Part shown: piece after piece, positions 38,634 through 48,299 of the stretch
Layout: the number at the start of each line of letters is the position of its first letter
Position numbering within the stretch: position 1 is the stretch's first letter
Source: Ferribacterium limneticum
GTDB lineage: Bacteria > Pseudomonadota > Gammaproteobacteria > Burkholderiales > Rhodocyclaceae
Direction: 5' to 3'
DNA length: 64,000 nucleotides
Assembly: GCF_020510565.1 (NCBI RefSeq)
Contig: NZ_CP075189.1
Coordinates: forward strand, 2,278,501-2,342,500
Notes under the pieces: model-generated
What the model was told of the DNA's origin: nothing
Database searches by the model: none
The model's input: only the letters and a program-made list of their open reading frames with translations
Made by a program: the position numbers and the translations under genes

Positions 38634-39077
38634 ATGGCCCTCGTTGAAAAGACCGTCTTGATCGAGCAATCCGCCGAACGCATGTTCGAACTGGTGGACC
38701 GTTGCGAGGATTACCCCGCATTCCTGCCCTGGTGCAGTCATACCGAGCTCAAATTTCGCGATGCGGTGAAAACTGCAGCGACGCTGCACATTAACTACCA
38801 TTCGGTGAAATCCTGTTTTACGACGGAAAACGACAAGGAGTTTCCCCGGCTGATGAAAATTCGCCTGGTCGATGGGCCATTCCGTCGCCTCGAAGGTTCA
38901 TGGCATTTCAAGGCGCTGGCCGAAAACGCCTGCAAGATTGAATTCCAGTTGCACTACGAGTTTTCCAGCAAATTGTTCGAGAAGGTCATCGGCCCGGTGT
39001 TCAGCCATATTGCCAACACGTTTGTCGATGCCTTCGTGCGCCGTGCGGCGCAGGTTTATGGAGTCAGCAATGGCTGA
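38634..39077 (+). CDS. ratA: RatA/Coq10-like START-domain protein
   Basis: A 147-aa polyketide-cyclase/START-fold protein (VEKTVLIEQSAERMFELVDR, DYPAFLPWC, GPFRRLEGSWHF). Relatives bind ubiquinone-like lipids (Coq10) or, as RatA in E. coli, are reported to affect ribosome association. The gene pair with rnfH and the divergent smpB are conserved in proteobacteria. It overlaps rnfH by 8 bases. Confidence 0.88.
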   Translation: MALVEKTVLIEQSAERMFELVDRCEDYPAFLPWCSHTELKFRDAVKTAATLHINYHSVKSCFTTENDKEFPRLMKIRLVDGPFRRLEGSWHFKALAENACKIEFQLHYEFSSKLFEKVIGPVFSHIANTFVDAFVRRAAQVYGVSNG

Positions 39078-39393
39078 AATGTTGAGTGTCGAAGTTTGCT
39101 ATGCCCAGTCAAACAAGCAGGAGCTTGTCCGCATCAAATTGAATGAAGGCGCGACGCTGCAGCAGGCGCTCGAGGCCTCCGGGTTGCTCGAAAAGTATCC
39201 GGAAATCGACCTGAAAAAAAACAAGTTCGGTATCTGGAACAAGCTTTCCAAGCCAGACTCTGTGTTGCGCAATCTGGATCGCGTCGAAATTTATCGGCCG
39301 CTGATCGCCGATCCGAAAGAGGTTCGCAAACAGCGGGCTGCCGAGGGCAAGGTCATGAAAAAAGGCGCCGGGGATTCCGACGCCGAGGGCTGA
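39070..39393 (+). CDS. rnfH: RnfH family ubiquitin-fold protein (RatB)
   Basis: A 107-aa protein of the RnfH/RatB family with a beta-grasp fold. Features are LSVEVCYAQSNKQELVRIKL, GATLQQALEASGLL, NKFGIWNKL and VEIYRPLIADPKEVRKQRAAE interrupted near the end. Its function is uncertain. Pairing with ratA is standard. The C-terminus is lysine- and acid-rich. Confidence 0.88.
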   Translation: MAEMLSVEVCYAQSNKQELVRIKLNEGATLQQALEASGLLEKYPEIDLKKNKFGIWNKLSKPDSVLRNLDRVEIYRPLIADPKEVRKQRAAEGKVMKKGAGDSDAEG

Positions 39394-39408
39394 AGCTGAA
39401 CCTTCTGC

Positions 39409-39909
39409 TTATTTGCAGGAGTCAGCCATGAATTTGCGAGCCCGTTCGATTTCCTGTTCGCGCAGTGTGCTGTCCATCAGCTTGCGTTCGCCCTTGTCAT
39501 CGTAAACAGTGAGCGGCTGATTGGCTTCCAGTGCTGCCAGGTTGCGCCGGGCGCGGTCGCAGTTTTCACTTTTTTCCTTTTCGGCCGCCTGTTCCTTGGC
39601 CTGCTTGTCGGCCTTCTCCCTGGATTCCTGCTGCCGTTTCTTGAAGTCGAGATCCTTTTCCGCGATGGTCTTCGGCGCATCAGCAACTTTTGGGGCATCA
39701 GCCGTTTTTTCCGGAATGGCCTCCGACACGACCGCAGGCTTTACGCCGCCGATGGATCGCCGTCCCTTGGCCGTTGCCGGTGGTGGAACGTCCGAAACAA
39801 CCGTCTGGCCATTGCTGTCCTTCCATTGGTAGGTTTCCGCCTGGGCTGACATGGCTGCTACGGTCAACGGGAAAAACAGGGCAAAAATGAAGGTGGATTT
39901 CGAGGTCAT
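39409..39909 (-). CDS. Exported DUF4124 domain protein
   Basis: A 166-aa protein with a signal peptide (residues 1-24, ending MSAQA) followed by a DUF4124 module (ETYQWKDSNGQTVVSDVPPP). A Lys/Glu/Ala-rich coiled coil (about 75-115) and a C-terminal helical part follow. DUF4124 proteins are common periplasmic proteins of unknown role in betaproteobacteria. The hydrophobic core of the signal peptide (T-F-I-F-A-L-F-F-P-L-T-V-A) is encoded by a copy of the dispersed motif. It is convergent with rnfH and divergent from guaB. Confidence 0.8.
   Translation of the reverse strand: MTSKSTFIFALFFPLTVAAMSAQAETYQWKDSNGQTVVSDVPPPATAKGRRSIGGVKPAVVSEAIPEKTADAPKVADAPKTIAEKDLDFKKRQQESREKADKQAKEQAAEKEKSENCDRARRNLAALEANQPLTVYDDKGERKLMDSTLREQEIERARKFMADSCK
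39856..39893 (+). repeat. Dispersed palindromic motif, copy 6 (signal peptide of DUF4124 protein)
   Basis: TGCTACGGTCAACGGGAAAA followed by ACAGGGCAAAAATGAAGG. The core and the A-tract spacing are kept, with one base change in the ACCG half. It is read on the coding strand as F-F-P-L-T-V-A, the same frame as the ankyrin-protein copy. Confidence 0.65.
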
Positions 39910-39960
39910 CTGGGTTTCCTTGGCTTTTCTGTATAATACGATTTTGTGACCTTGGATTAA

Positions 39961-41436
<1,476 letters not shown>

Positions 41437-41454
41437 TCTTTTCCGTGTTACTGA

Positions 41455-41480
41455 GGGCGGCTCCGGGAGCCGCCCTTTTT
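41455..41480 (+). terminator. Rho-independent terminator between guaB and guaA
   Basis: Stem GGGCGGCTC / GAGCCGCCC with a 3-base loop and a TTTTT tail. It sits in the 60-base guaB-guaA spacer, so it would attenuate rather than separate the two genes unless guaA has its own promoter. Confidence 0.75.
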
Positions 41481-41496
41481 ATTCAAGGTTTTGAAA

Positions 41497-43131
41497 ATGG
41501 CTCACCAGAAAATCCTCATCCTCGATTTCGGTTCTCAGGTTACCCAGCTAATCGCCCGCCGCGTGCGCGAAGCCAAGGTGTTCTGCGAAATCCATCCGTA
41601 CGACGTTTCGGACGAATTCATTCGCAGCTACGGCGCCCAGGGCATCATCCTGTCCGGCGGGCCGAGTTCGGTGACCGAAGGCGATACGCCGCGTGCCCCG
41701 GAAATCGTTTTCCAGCTGGGCGTTCCGGTGCTGGGTATTTGCTACGGCATGCAGACCATGGCCCAGCAACTGGGTGGCAAGGTGATGACGGCCGAAGCGG
41801 CCGGCAAGTCCCGCGAATTCGGCTACTCGGAAGTCCGCGCCCACGGCCACACGGCGCTGCTCAACGATATCGCCGACTTCTACAGCCCGGAAGGCCACGG
41901 CATGCTCAAGGTCTGGATGAGCCATGGTGATTCGGTGATGGAGCTGCCGGCCGGCTTCGTCAAGATGGCTTCGACGCCATCCTGCCCGATCGCCGCGATG
42001 GCCGACGAGAGTCGCAAGTTCTACGCCGTCCAGTTTCATCCGGAAGTTACGCATACACAGCAGGGCCGCGCCATTCTCGAACGCTTCGTGCATGGCATTT
42101 GCGGTTGCGGTACCGACTGGGTCATGGGCGACTACATCGCCGAAGCCGTCGATGCCATCCAGCGTCAGGTTGGTGACGAGGAAGTCATCCTTGGCCTGTC
42201 CGGCGGCGTCGATTCCAGCGTTGCTGCGGCGCTCATCCACAAGGCGATCGGCGACCAGCTGACCTGCGTCTTCGTTGATCACGGCCTGCTGCGCCTGAAC
42301 GAGGGCGACATGGTCATGGACATGTTCGCCCGCAACCTCGGCGTCAAGGTCATCCGGGTCGATGCGGTCGACGACTTCATGGGCAAGCTGGCCGGTGTCT
42401 CCGACCCGGAACAGAAGCGCAAGATTATCGGCAAGGAATTCGTGGAGGTGTTCCAGGCTGAATCCAAAAAATTGCCCGCAGCTAAGTGGCTGGCCCAGGG
42501 CACCATTTATCCGGACGTGATCGAATCGGCTGGCAAGGGCAAGAAGGGCGCCCATACCATCAAGAGTCACCACAACGTCGGTGGCCTGCCGGAAGACATG
42601 CATCTCAAGCTACTCGAACCGCTGCGTGAACTGTTCAAGGACGAGGTCCGCGAACTTGGCGTCGCGCTCGGTTTGCCGCGCGAGATGGTCTATCGCCATC
42701 CGTTCCCCGGGCCGGGCCTGGGTGTTCGTATTCTTGGCGAAGTTACGCTGAAGGCCGCTCATCTACTCCAACGTGCCGATGCCATTTTTATCGAAGAACT
42801 ACGCGCCACGCACGCTACCGAACGCGATGTCGCGGCTGGTGCCTGTACTGCGGCCGACATCGGCAAGAGCTGGTATGACCTGACCAGCCAGGCCTTCGCC
42901 GTCTTCCTGCCGGTCAAGAGCGTTGGCGTGATGGGCGACGGGCGCACTTACGAAAACGTGGTTGCCTTGCGCGCAGTGGTGACCAGCGATTTCATGACCG
43001 CCCACTGGGCGCATCTGCCCTACGAACTGCTCGGTCGCGTCTCGAACCGGATCATCAACGAAGTCCGTGGTCTGAACCGGGTCGTGTACGACGTTTCTGG
43101 GAAGCCGCCGGCGACCATCGAGTGGGAATGA
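41497..43131 (+). CDS. guaA: GMP synthase (glutamine-hydrolysing)
   Basis: A 544-aa enzyme that aminates XMP to GMP. The N-terminal class I amidotransferase domain has the Cys in [13 protein letters not shown] and the His-Glu pair in QFHPEVTHT. The ATP-pyrophosphatase P-loop is [15 protein letters not shown] (about residue 230). The C-terminal dimerisation domain holds [16 protein letters not shown] and the final KPPATIEWE. The ATG at 41497 is preferred over an in-frame TTG two codons earlier. Confidence 0.97.
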   Translation: MAHQKILILDFGSQVTQLIARRVREAKVFCEIHPYDVSDEFIRSYGAQGIILSGGPSSVTEGDTPRAPEIVFQLGVPVLGICYGMQTMAQQLGGKVMTAEAAGKSREFGYSEVRAHGHTALLNDIADFYSPEGHGMLKVWMSHGDSVMELPAGFVKMASTPSCPIAAMADESRKFYAVQFHPEVTHTQQGRAILERFVHGICGCGTDWVMGDYIAEAVDAIQRQVGDEEVILGLSGGVDSSVAAALIHKAIGDQLTCVFVDHGLLRLNEGDMVMDMFARNLGVKVIRVDAVDDFMGKLAGVSDPEQKRKIIGKEFVEVFQAESKKLPAAKWLAQGTIYPDVIESAGKGKKGAHTIKSHHNVGGLPEDMHLKLLEPLRELFKDEVRELGVALGLPREMVYRHPFPGPGLGVRILGEVTLKAAHLLQRADAIFIEELRATHATERDVAAGACTAADIGKSWYDLTSQAFAVFLPVKSVGVMGDGRTYENVVALRAVVTSDFMTAHWAHLPYELLGRVSNRIINEVRGLNRVVYDVSGKPPATIEWE

Positions 43132-43152
43132 GGTAGTGCCACAGGCAGAACA

Positions 43153-43186
43153 GACAAAGCCCGGTTTTTCCGGGCTTTGTCTTTTT
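43153..43186 (+). terminator. Rho-independent terminator after guaA
   Basis: Perfect 12-bp stem GACAAAGCCCGG / CCGGGCTTTGTC with a TTTTT loop and TTTTT tail. The near-symmetric sequence may also serve the convergent ctaA gene. Confidence 0.9.
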
Positions 43187-43201
43187 CCGGCCGGGGATCA
43201 T

Positions 43202-44254
43202 TCAACCGGCTGCGGTTTTCGATGGGCCACTCAGGGCTGATGCATTCGATGCCGGAAGGCGCTGGCGATAGAGGCTGATATTGAGCGTCAGCGTCGCCGT
43301 CAGCAGCAGCGCGGCGCCGAGGTTATGGGCGACGGCGATAGCCAGTGGCAGGCCGAGCAGGACGTTGGCAATGCCCAGACTGAGTTGTGCCAGCAGTAGC
43401 AGCGCCAGTAAGCCGCCCCATACTTGCCAATGTAGCCTGCCGGTTTTGAACAGGGTGAGTGCGAGCATGGCGACCACCATTGAAACCAAGGCAGCACCCA
43501 GACGGTGGCTCCAGTGAATCGCCGTCAGGGCGGTGTGCGGCAGTAACTGGCCATTGGCCGTCTCGCCCAGTTCGCGGTGCAGGCTGAAGGCGTGGGCAAA
43601 GTCCATCTCCGGTTGCCATTGGCCCTGACAGGTCGGGAAATCCGGGCAGGCAAGAGCGGCGTAGTTGCTGCTGACCCAGCCGCCGAGAGCGATCTGGATG
43701 GCAATTGCCAGCAAGGCACCGGCCGCCAGCAGGCGCATGCCGGGACTGACAGCGGAGTCAGGTCTTGCTTCGCGTCCGGCGACGGCCATGCCGACGAGGA
43801 TGGAGAGTGTCGTCATGCCACCGATCAGATGCAGGGTGACGATGACCGGCTTGAGCAACAGGGTGACGGTCCACATGCCGAGCGCCGCCTGCAGGCCGAC
43901 AATGCCGAGCAGTGCGGTCGGCAATGCTGGCGACTGGCGGCTGCGGGATTCCTTGCGCCAGGCGAGGATGCATAGCGCCAGGATGAGCAGGCCCAGGGTG
44001 CCGGCGAGATAGCGGTGGAGCATTTCCTTCCACGCCTTGCCGGTGTCGAGTGGCCGGTCCGGGTAGGCTTGCGCGGCGGCCTGCTGTTCGTGGTGTGCTT
44101 CGGGGACGCCCAGCCAGTGGCCGTAGCAGCCGGGCCAGTCGGGGCAGCCGAGGCCGGCGTCGGACAGGCGGACGTAGGCGCCGAGGGCGATGACGGCGAA
44201 GGCGAGCAGGGTGGCGACGAGCAGCAGGCGGTGGTAGAGGCGAGTCAGGGGCAC
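43202..44254 (-). CDS. ctaA: Heme A synthase (CtaA/COX15 family)
   Basis: A 350-aa membrane protein with eight predicted helices. It oxidises the C8 methyl of heme O to give heme A for cytochrome oxidase. Signatures: AYVRLSDAGLGCPDWPGCYG at the first loop (Cys pair), the heme-ligand His segments MLHRYLAGTLGL and VTLHLIGG, SNYAALACPDFPTCQG in the second half, and IHWSHRLGAAL. The GTG at 44254, 10 bases after the ctaB stop, gives the usual N-terminus; an ATG at 44296 would overlap ctaB. Confidence 0.92.
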   Translation of the reverse strand: MPLTRLYHRLLLVATLLAFAVIALGAYVRLSDAGLGCPDWPGCYGHWLGVPEAHHEQQAAAQAYPDRPLDTGKAWKEMLHRYLAGTLGLLILALCILAWRKESRSRQSPALPTALLGIVGLQAALGMWTVTLLLKPVIVTLHLIGGMTTLSILVGMAVAGREARPDSAVSPGMRLLAAGALLAIAIQIALGGWVSSNYAALACPDFPTCQGQWQPEMDFAHAFSLHRELGETANGQLLPHTALTAIHWSHRLGAALVSMVVAMLALTLFKTGRLHWQVWGGLLALLLLAQLSLGIANVLLGLPLAIAVAHNLGAALLLTATLTLNISLYRQRLPASNASALSGPSKTAAG

Positions 44255-44264
44255 GGCGGGCGGA

Positions 44265-45155
44265 TCAGAACAGGCGGTCGATGAACAGGGCGGCAAAGAG
44301 CAGGGTCAGGTAGAGGATGGAGTAGCGGAAGGTGCGGCGGGCCAGGGCATCGCTGTAGTTGCGGCAGAGGGCGATGGCGTAGCCGAGGAAGACGAGGTCG
44401 AGCAGGCTGATGGCGATCAGGTAGAACGTCCCGCTCATGCCGAGCGACACCGGAATCAGGCTGGCAGCGGCGAGCATCACGGTGTACCAGAGGATGTGCT
44501 GGCAGGTGAAGGCGATGCCGTGGGTGACCGGTAGCATGGGCAGGCCGGAGCGGGCGTAGTCGTCACGCCGGTAGCAGGCCAGGGCCCAGAAGTGTGGCGG
44601 CGTCCACAGGAAAATGATCAGGAAGAGGACCAGCGGTTCGGCCGAAACATGGCCGGTCATCGCCGTCCACCCGAGCAGCGGCGGCATGGCGCCGGAGGCA
44701 CCGCCGATGACGATGTTCATCGGCGTCGCCGGTTTGAGGATCAGCGTGTAGATGACGGTGTAGCCGACGAAGGTGGCCAGCGTCAGCCACATGGTCAGGT
44801 CGTTGATGAAGTTGTGGAGCAGCCACAGGCCGGTGGCGCCGAGGGCGGTGGCCAGCGTGACCGTTTCGAGCGGCGAGATGTCGCCGCGGGCTGTGGCGCG
44901 CCAGCTGGTGCGCGCCATCTTGGCGTCGACGGTGCGTTCGACCAGGCAGTTCAATGCGGCGGCGGCGAAGGAGACCAGGGCGATGCCGAGCGAGGCGACC
45001 GTGAAACGGAGCAGCGGCGGGAAATCCGGCGTCGCCAGGCACATGCCGATCATCGCGGTGAATACGATCAGGCTGTTGACCCGTGGCTTGCACAGGTGGC
45101 TGAAGGCGGCCAGGCGCTGGCCGAGGCTCAGGGTGGGGACTGTCGCGGTGTGCAT
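44265..45155 (-). CDS. ctaB: Protoheme IX farnesyltransferase (heme O synthase)
   Basis: A 296-aa UbiA-type prenyltransferase with about nine helices that adds a farnesyl group to heme B. Motifs: HLCKPRVNSLIVFTAMIGM, the Asp-rich NCLVERTVDAKMARTSWRA (N-x-x-x-D-x-x-x-D type), then FTLHNF-like helices and YARSGLPMLPVTHG. It works directly before CtaA in heme A synthesis and is encoded directly before it. Confidence 0.94.
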   Translation of the reverse strand: MHTATVPTLSLGQRLAAFSHLCKPRVNSLIVFTAMIGMCLATPDFPPLLRFTVASLGIALVSFAAAALNCLVERTVDAKMARTSWRATARGDISPLETVTLATALGATGLWLLHNFINDLTMWLTLATFVGYTVIYTLILKPATPMNIVIGGASGAMPPLLGWTAMTGHVSAEPLVLFLIIFLWTPPHFWALACYRRDDYARSGLPMLPVTHGIAFTCQHILWYTVMLAAASLIPVSLGMSGTFYLIAISLLDLVFLGYAIALCRNYSDALARRTFRYSILYLTLLFAALFIDRLF

Positions 45156-45165
45156 GGAGATTCTC

Positions 45166-45726
45166 CTAGCCGGTCCAGGCGTATTTGAGCAGGCGGTCGA
45201 GGTCGGCGCGCATGCCTTGCGGGCTGGCGTCGGGGGGGTAGGTCATGATCACGAGCCCCTGCGGATCGACCAGTAGCAGGGGATCGGTGATTCCGGCCAG
45301 GGCACTGGGCGGGGCGATCAGCACAATCAGGTCGGGTTGGCTGGCGTGTAGGGCGATCAGGGCGGGATCGTTTGGCTGGTCGGTCAGCACGGCGCGGCTC
45401 AGGCGGCCCATGTTTTTGTAGAGGGCGACGTGGATGCGGCGCATTTCATCGAGACGGCTCATGCAGTCGGCGGCGCAGGGGCCGCGGACGTGGAGCACGA
45501 GTTTCCATTTTTCGGCATTTTTTCCGGTTGACCGTGGAATCTGCTCAGGCAGTTGCAGTGGCGGGTTGAGCAGGTGGCCGTGATGTCCGATCCGGGATGG
45601 ATGCCAGCCACCGAAGTAAAGGCCGGCGCCGATGATGAAGGGCAAGGCGAGCAGGCCGACGATCAGCGCCAGCATGAGCCGGCCCTGGCTCTGGTTGGGG
45701 AGCGGATCGATGGCGACGCTGTTCAT
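45166..45726 (-). CDS. Membrane-anchored thioredoxin-like protein of the cytochrome oxidase locus
   Basis: A 186-aa protein with one N-terminal membrane helix (LMLALIVGLLALPFIIGAGL) and an extracytoplasmic domain. The segment VRGPCAADCMSRLDEMRRIH carries a C-x-x-x-C pair like that of SCO copper chaperones. Homologues of this type are found between surf1 and the heme A genes in betaproteobacteria. A copper or redox role in oxidase assembly is inferred. Residues about 63-75 (I-P-R-S-T-G-K-N-A-E-K-W-K), just before the first beta strand, are encoded by a copy of the dispersed motif. It overlaps surf1 by ATGA. Confidence 0.7.
   Translation of the reverse strand: MNSVAIDPLPNQSQGRLMLALIVGLLALPFIIGAGLYFGGWHPSRIGHHGHLLNPPLQLPEQIPRSTGKNAEKWKLVLHVRGPCAADCMSRLDEMRRIHVALYKNMGRLSRAVLTDQPNDPALIALHASQPDLIVLIAPPSALAGITDPLLLVDPQGLVIMTYPPDASPQGMRADLDRLLKYAWTG
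45504..45539 (-). repeat. Dispersed palindromic motif, copy 7 (oxidase-locus thioredoxin-like gene)
   Basis: On the minus strand TTCCACGGTCAACCGGAAAA followed by AATGCCGAAAAATGGAAA. The core is identical to the reference copy; the arm keeps the A-tract rhythm only. It is read in a different frame from the thrC copy (P-R-S-T-G-K-N). Confidence 0.75.
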
Positions 45727-46463
45727 GGCCGGCGGATCAGGAAATAGGCCCAGATGCCGAGGCTGGACACGGCGAATCCGAACCATTGCAGGGCGTAGCT
45801 GCGGTGGCGGTCGGCTCGTTCGTCCGGGCGCGGCCATTCACGGACATAGCCGCCCGGTGCCGTCGGGTCGAGCTGGATGATCAGGCCTTGCAGGGGATAG
45901 GGCACAGCCGAGCGGAAGCGTTCGATGTCGAGGTTCTGCCACACCGGCGCCCAGCCGCTGGTCGGTTGCGGCGCCAGGTTGAAGAAGCGCTGGGTAGGCA
46001 GTACGGCGATGCCAGTCAGTTCGACTTCACCAGTCGGCACCTCGGCGATCGGCTGCTGCTGATGATCGGCCGGGGCGGCCAGCCAGCCGCGATTGACCAG
46101 CACATGCATGTTCGATCCGGCCAGCTGCAGGGGCGTGATGACGTGATAGCCAGCCTGTTCCTGATGCAGGCGGTTGTCGATCAGTACCTGGTGGGCGGCG
46201 TCGTAGGTGCCGCGCAGGATGACCCGGTGATGGCGCAGGGAATCAACATCGGCCAGCGTGGTTGGCATGGCGATGGCAGCATCGTGGCTGCGGGTGTCGA
46301 GTTCGACCTGCAACGCAGTTTTGCTCTCGGCCTTGCGCCATTGCCAGAGGCCGAGCGAAATGAAAGCCGGGAGCAGCACCGCCAGCACCAGGGCGCCAAG
46401 GATCGCCGCCTGCTTGCGGCTGGCCCTTGCCGCTCGGCCCGGCCGGCGCGCATACTGGGCCAC
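45723..46463 (-). CDS. SURF1 family cytochrome oxidase assembly protein
   Basis: About 246 aa with an N-terminal helix (LGALVLAVLLPAFISLGLWQ) and a C-terminal helix (LQWFGFAVSSLGIWAYFLI), the SURF1 layout. Periplasmic motifs include GLWQWRKAE, VLVNRGWLA and YALQWFG. It helps insert heme a into subunit I. The GTG at 46463 has an AGGG site and avoids overlap with the divergent DUF2909 gene. ATG codons at 46490 and 46526 are in frame but overlap that gene and lack an RBS. Confidence 0.85.
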   Translation of the reverse strand: MAQYARRPGRAARASRKQAAILGALVLAVLLPAFISLGLWQWRKAESKTALQVELDTRSHDAAIAMPTTLADVDSLRHHRVILRGTYDAAHQVLIDNRLHQEQAGYHVITPLQLAGSNMHVLVNRGWLAAPADHQQQPIAEVPTGEVELTGIAVLPTQRFFNLAPQPTSGWAPVWQNLDIERFRSAVPYPLQGLIIQLDPTAPGGYVREWPRPDERADRHRSYALQWFGFAVSSLGIWAYFLIRRP

Positions 46464-46488
46464 GGAAATCCCTGCGGAGGCGTCGTCC

Positions 46489-46689
46489 ATGCTCAAGCTG
46501 CTGGTTGTTTTGCTGTTGTTGGCCATCGTCGGCAGCCTGTTCTCCGGGCTCTTCTATCTCTACCGCGACCGGGGAGCCGGCGAGCGGACGGTGCGGGCGC
46601 TGACCCTGCGCATCGGGCTGTCGATTGCGCTCTTCCTGGTGCTGCTGGCCGGGTTCAGGTTCGGTCTCATTCCCGGCTACACCCAGTAA
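46489..46689 (+). CDS. DUF2909 twin-transmembrane protein
   Basis: A 66-aa protein with two membrane helices (LKLLVVLLLLAIVGSLFSGL and the segment SIALFLVLLAGFRFG) joined by a basic loop YRDRGAGERTVRALTLR. I recognise the DUF2909 family found in oxidase loci of betaproteobacteria. A GGAGG site precedes the ATG. It is the only gene on the plus strand inside this locus, and its stop overlaps the coxC stop region. Confidence 0.75.
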   Translation: MLKLLVVLLLLAIVGSLFSGLFYLYRDRGAGERTVRALTLRIGLSIALFLVLLAGFRFGLIPGYTQ

Positions 46690-47549
46690 ACGAAGACGAA
46701 CAGAATCAGCCAGACCACATCGACGAAGTGCCAGTACCAGGCCACCGCCTCGAATGCGAAGTGGCGGTCGGCGCTGAAATGGCCGCTCAAGCTGCGCAGC
46801 AGGATCACTGCCAGCATGATGGTGCCGAGCGTGACGTGGAAACCGTGGAAACCTGTCAGCATGAAGAAGGTTGCCCCGTAGGCGCCGGCGCCCATGGTCA
46901 GGCCGAGTTCAGTGTAGGCGTGGTGGTATTCGTAAGCCTGAAAGCCGAGGAAAGTGCTGCCCAGCAGCACCGTTGCCGCCAGACCGAGCGCCAGTTGGCT
47001 GCGGTTGTTGCGCAACAGCCCCCAGTGCGCCCAGGTGACGGTGGCGCCGGAACTGAGCAGCAGGGCGGTATTGAGCGCCGGAATGCCCCAGGCGCCCATC
47101 GGCGTGAAGGTGGCGCCTTTCGGCCCGCTGGTCGGCCAGGTGCCGGCGAACTCCGGCCACAGGCTGAAACCGTGGGCGCCTTCCATGCCACCCAGGGTAG
47201 GCACCGAAATCACTCGCACGTAGAACAGCGCGCCGAAGAAGGCGGCAAAGAACATCACCTCGGTGGCGATGAACCAGATCATGCCGTAGCGGAATGAACG
47301 GTCCTCCCAGTCGCGGTAGGCGCCGCTCTGCGATTCGCCGATGACCTTGCCGAACCAGCCGAACAGGACATAAAGGATGACGGCCGTGCCGCCGAACATG
47401 AACCATTTGCCGGGGCCGAAGTTGTTGATCACCTGGATGAAGCCGAAAGCGAGCAGGAACATGCCGGCGGACAGGATGACCGGGTACAGGCTGGGCTGCG
47501 GAACGAAATAGTGATCCGCGTGTGCGGTGTGAGCTGGACTGGTTTTCAT
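46677..47549 (-). CDS. coxC: Cytochrome c oxidase subunit III
   Basis: A 290-aa membrane protein with seven helices. Features include YPVILSAGMFLLAFGFI, the conserved WFIATEVMFFAAFFGALFY, then GFHGFHVTLGTIML and the end VAWYWHFVDVVWLILFVFVYW. It stabilises the catalytic core. The ATG at 47549 overlaps the ctaG stop (ATGA). Confidence 0.95.
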   Translation of the reverse strand: MKTSPAHTAHADHYFVPQPSLYPVILSAGMFLLAFGFIQVINNFGPGKWFMFGGTAVILYVLFGWFGKVIGESQSGAYRDWEDRSFRYGMIWFIATEVMFFAAFFGALFYVRVISVPTLGGMEGAHGFSLWPEFAGTWPTSGPKGATFTPMGAWGIPALNTALLLSSGATVTWAHWGLLRNNRSQLALGLAATVLLGSTFLGFQAYEYHHAYTELGLTMGAGAYGATFFMLTGFHGFHVTLGTIMLAVILLRSLSGHFSADRHFAFEAVAWYWHFVDVVWLILFVFVYWV

Positions 47550-48157
47550 CGGGCCTCCCTGCTGCTGGTCAGTGTCTGGCGTTGTCCGTCGATGCTGAAA
47601 AAGGCGTAGGACAGGGTGATGTGGCGAATGCTGCGGTCGACCTCGGGTTTGACGATAAAAGCCAGCGGCATCTCGCGCGCTTCGCCTGGCCCCAGCGTTT
47701 GCTGCGAGAAGCAGAAGCACTCGATCTTTTCGAAGTGCTGTGCGGCCTGGCCGGGCGTTACGCTCGGCACGGCCTGACCGGTGATCGGCCGGTCCGAGGT
47801 ATTGCGCACCAGGTAGCTGACCTGCTGCAGCTCGCCCGGGTGGATGTCGAGGCTGATGGTCAGTGGCCGCATGTCCCAGGGCAGGCCGGGCATCACGGTG
47901 CCGGTGAATTCGACGCGGACGGTGCGCCCGGTATCGACCTTCGAGGCCGGGGCTGCTGCGGTTTGCAGGCCGCCGACGCCGAAGCCGTCGCGAATCACGC
48001 CTGGGCCGGCCGTCTTGCCATTGAAGCCGGTGGCCGCGCAGAGCACGTCATAGAGCGGCACCAGTGCGAAGGCAAAAACGAAGGCCCCGGCCACCATCAG
48101 CAACAGCTTGCCGATCAGACGATTGTGGCTGGCTGGGGTGGGCTGGGCCTGTTCCAT
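47546..48157 (-). CDS. ctaG: Cytochrome c oxidase copper-assembly protein CtaG
   Basis: A 203-aa protein of the Cox11/CtaG family, with one N-terminal helix and a periplasmic immunoglobulin-like domain. The copper-binding C-F-C motif is visible in FEKIECFCFSQQTLGPGE. It delivers copper to the CuB site of subunit I. A normal-length member, in the expected position between ctaD and coxC. Confidence 0.93.
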   Translation of the reverse strand: MEQAQPTPASHNRLIGKLLLMVAGAFVFAFALVPLYDVLCAATGFNGKTAGPGVIRDGFGVGGLQTAAAPASKVDTGRTVRVEFTGTVMPGLPWDMRPLTISLDIHPGELQQVSYLVRNTSDRPITGQAVPSVTPGQAAQHFEKIECFCFSQQTLGPGEAREMPLAFIVKPEVDRSIRHITLSYAFFSIDGQRQTLTSSREAR

Positions 48158-48161
48158 GATG

Positions 48162-48299
48162 CTAACGCTTGATGAACAAGCCGATGAGGTAAATGACCAG
48201 AACGACGGTGCCGAGTAACCAGCCAAGGCGGCGCGACGCGGCGCGGCGGCGGGCGAGGTCGGCATCGGTGAAGGCCGGCGTCATGTGCTCCCCACTCAT
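48162..48299 (-). CDS. Cytochrome oxidase small assembly protein (45 aa)
   Basis: A 45-residue protein with one membrane helix (LGWLLGTVVLVIYLIGLFI) after a basic N-terminus (DADLARRRAASRR). It matches the tiny 'cytochrome oxidase small assembly protein' seen between ctaD and ctaG in betaproteobacteria. It overlaps ctaD by ATGA and lies 4 bases from ctaG. Confidence 0.75.
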   Translation of the reverse strand: MSGEHMTPAFTDADLARRRAASRRLGWLLGTVVLVIYLIGLFIKR

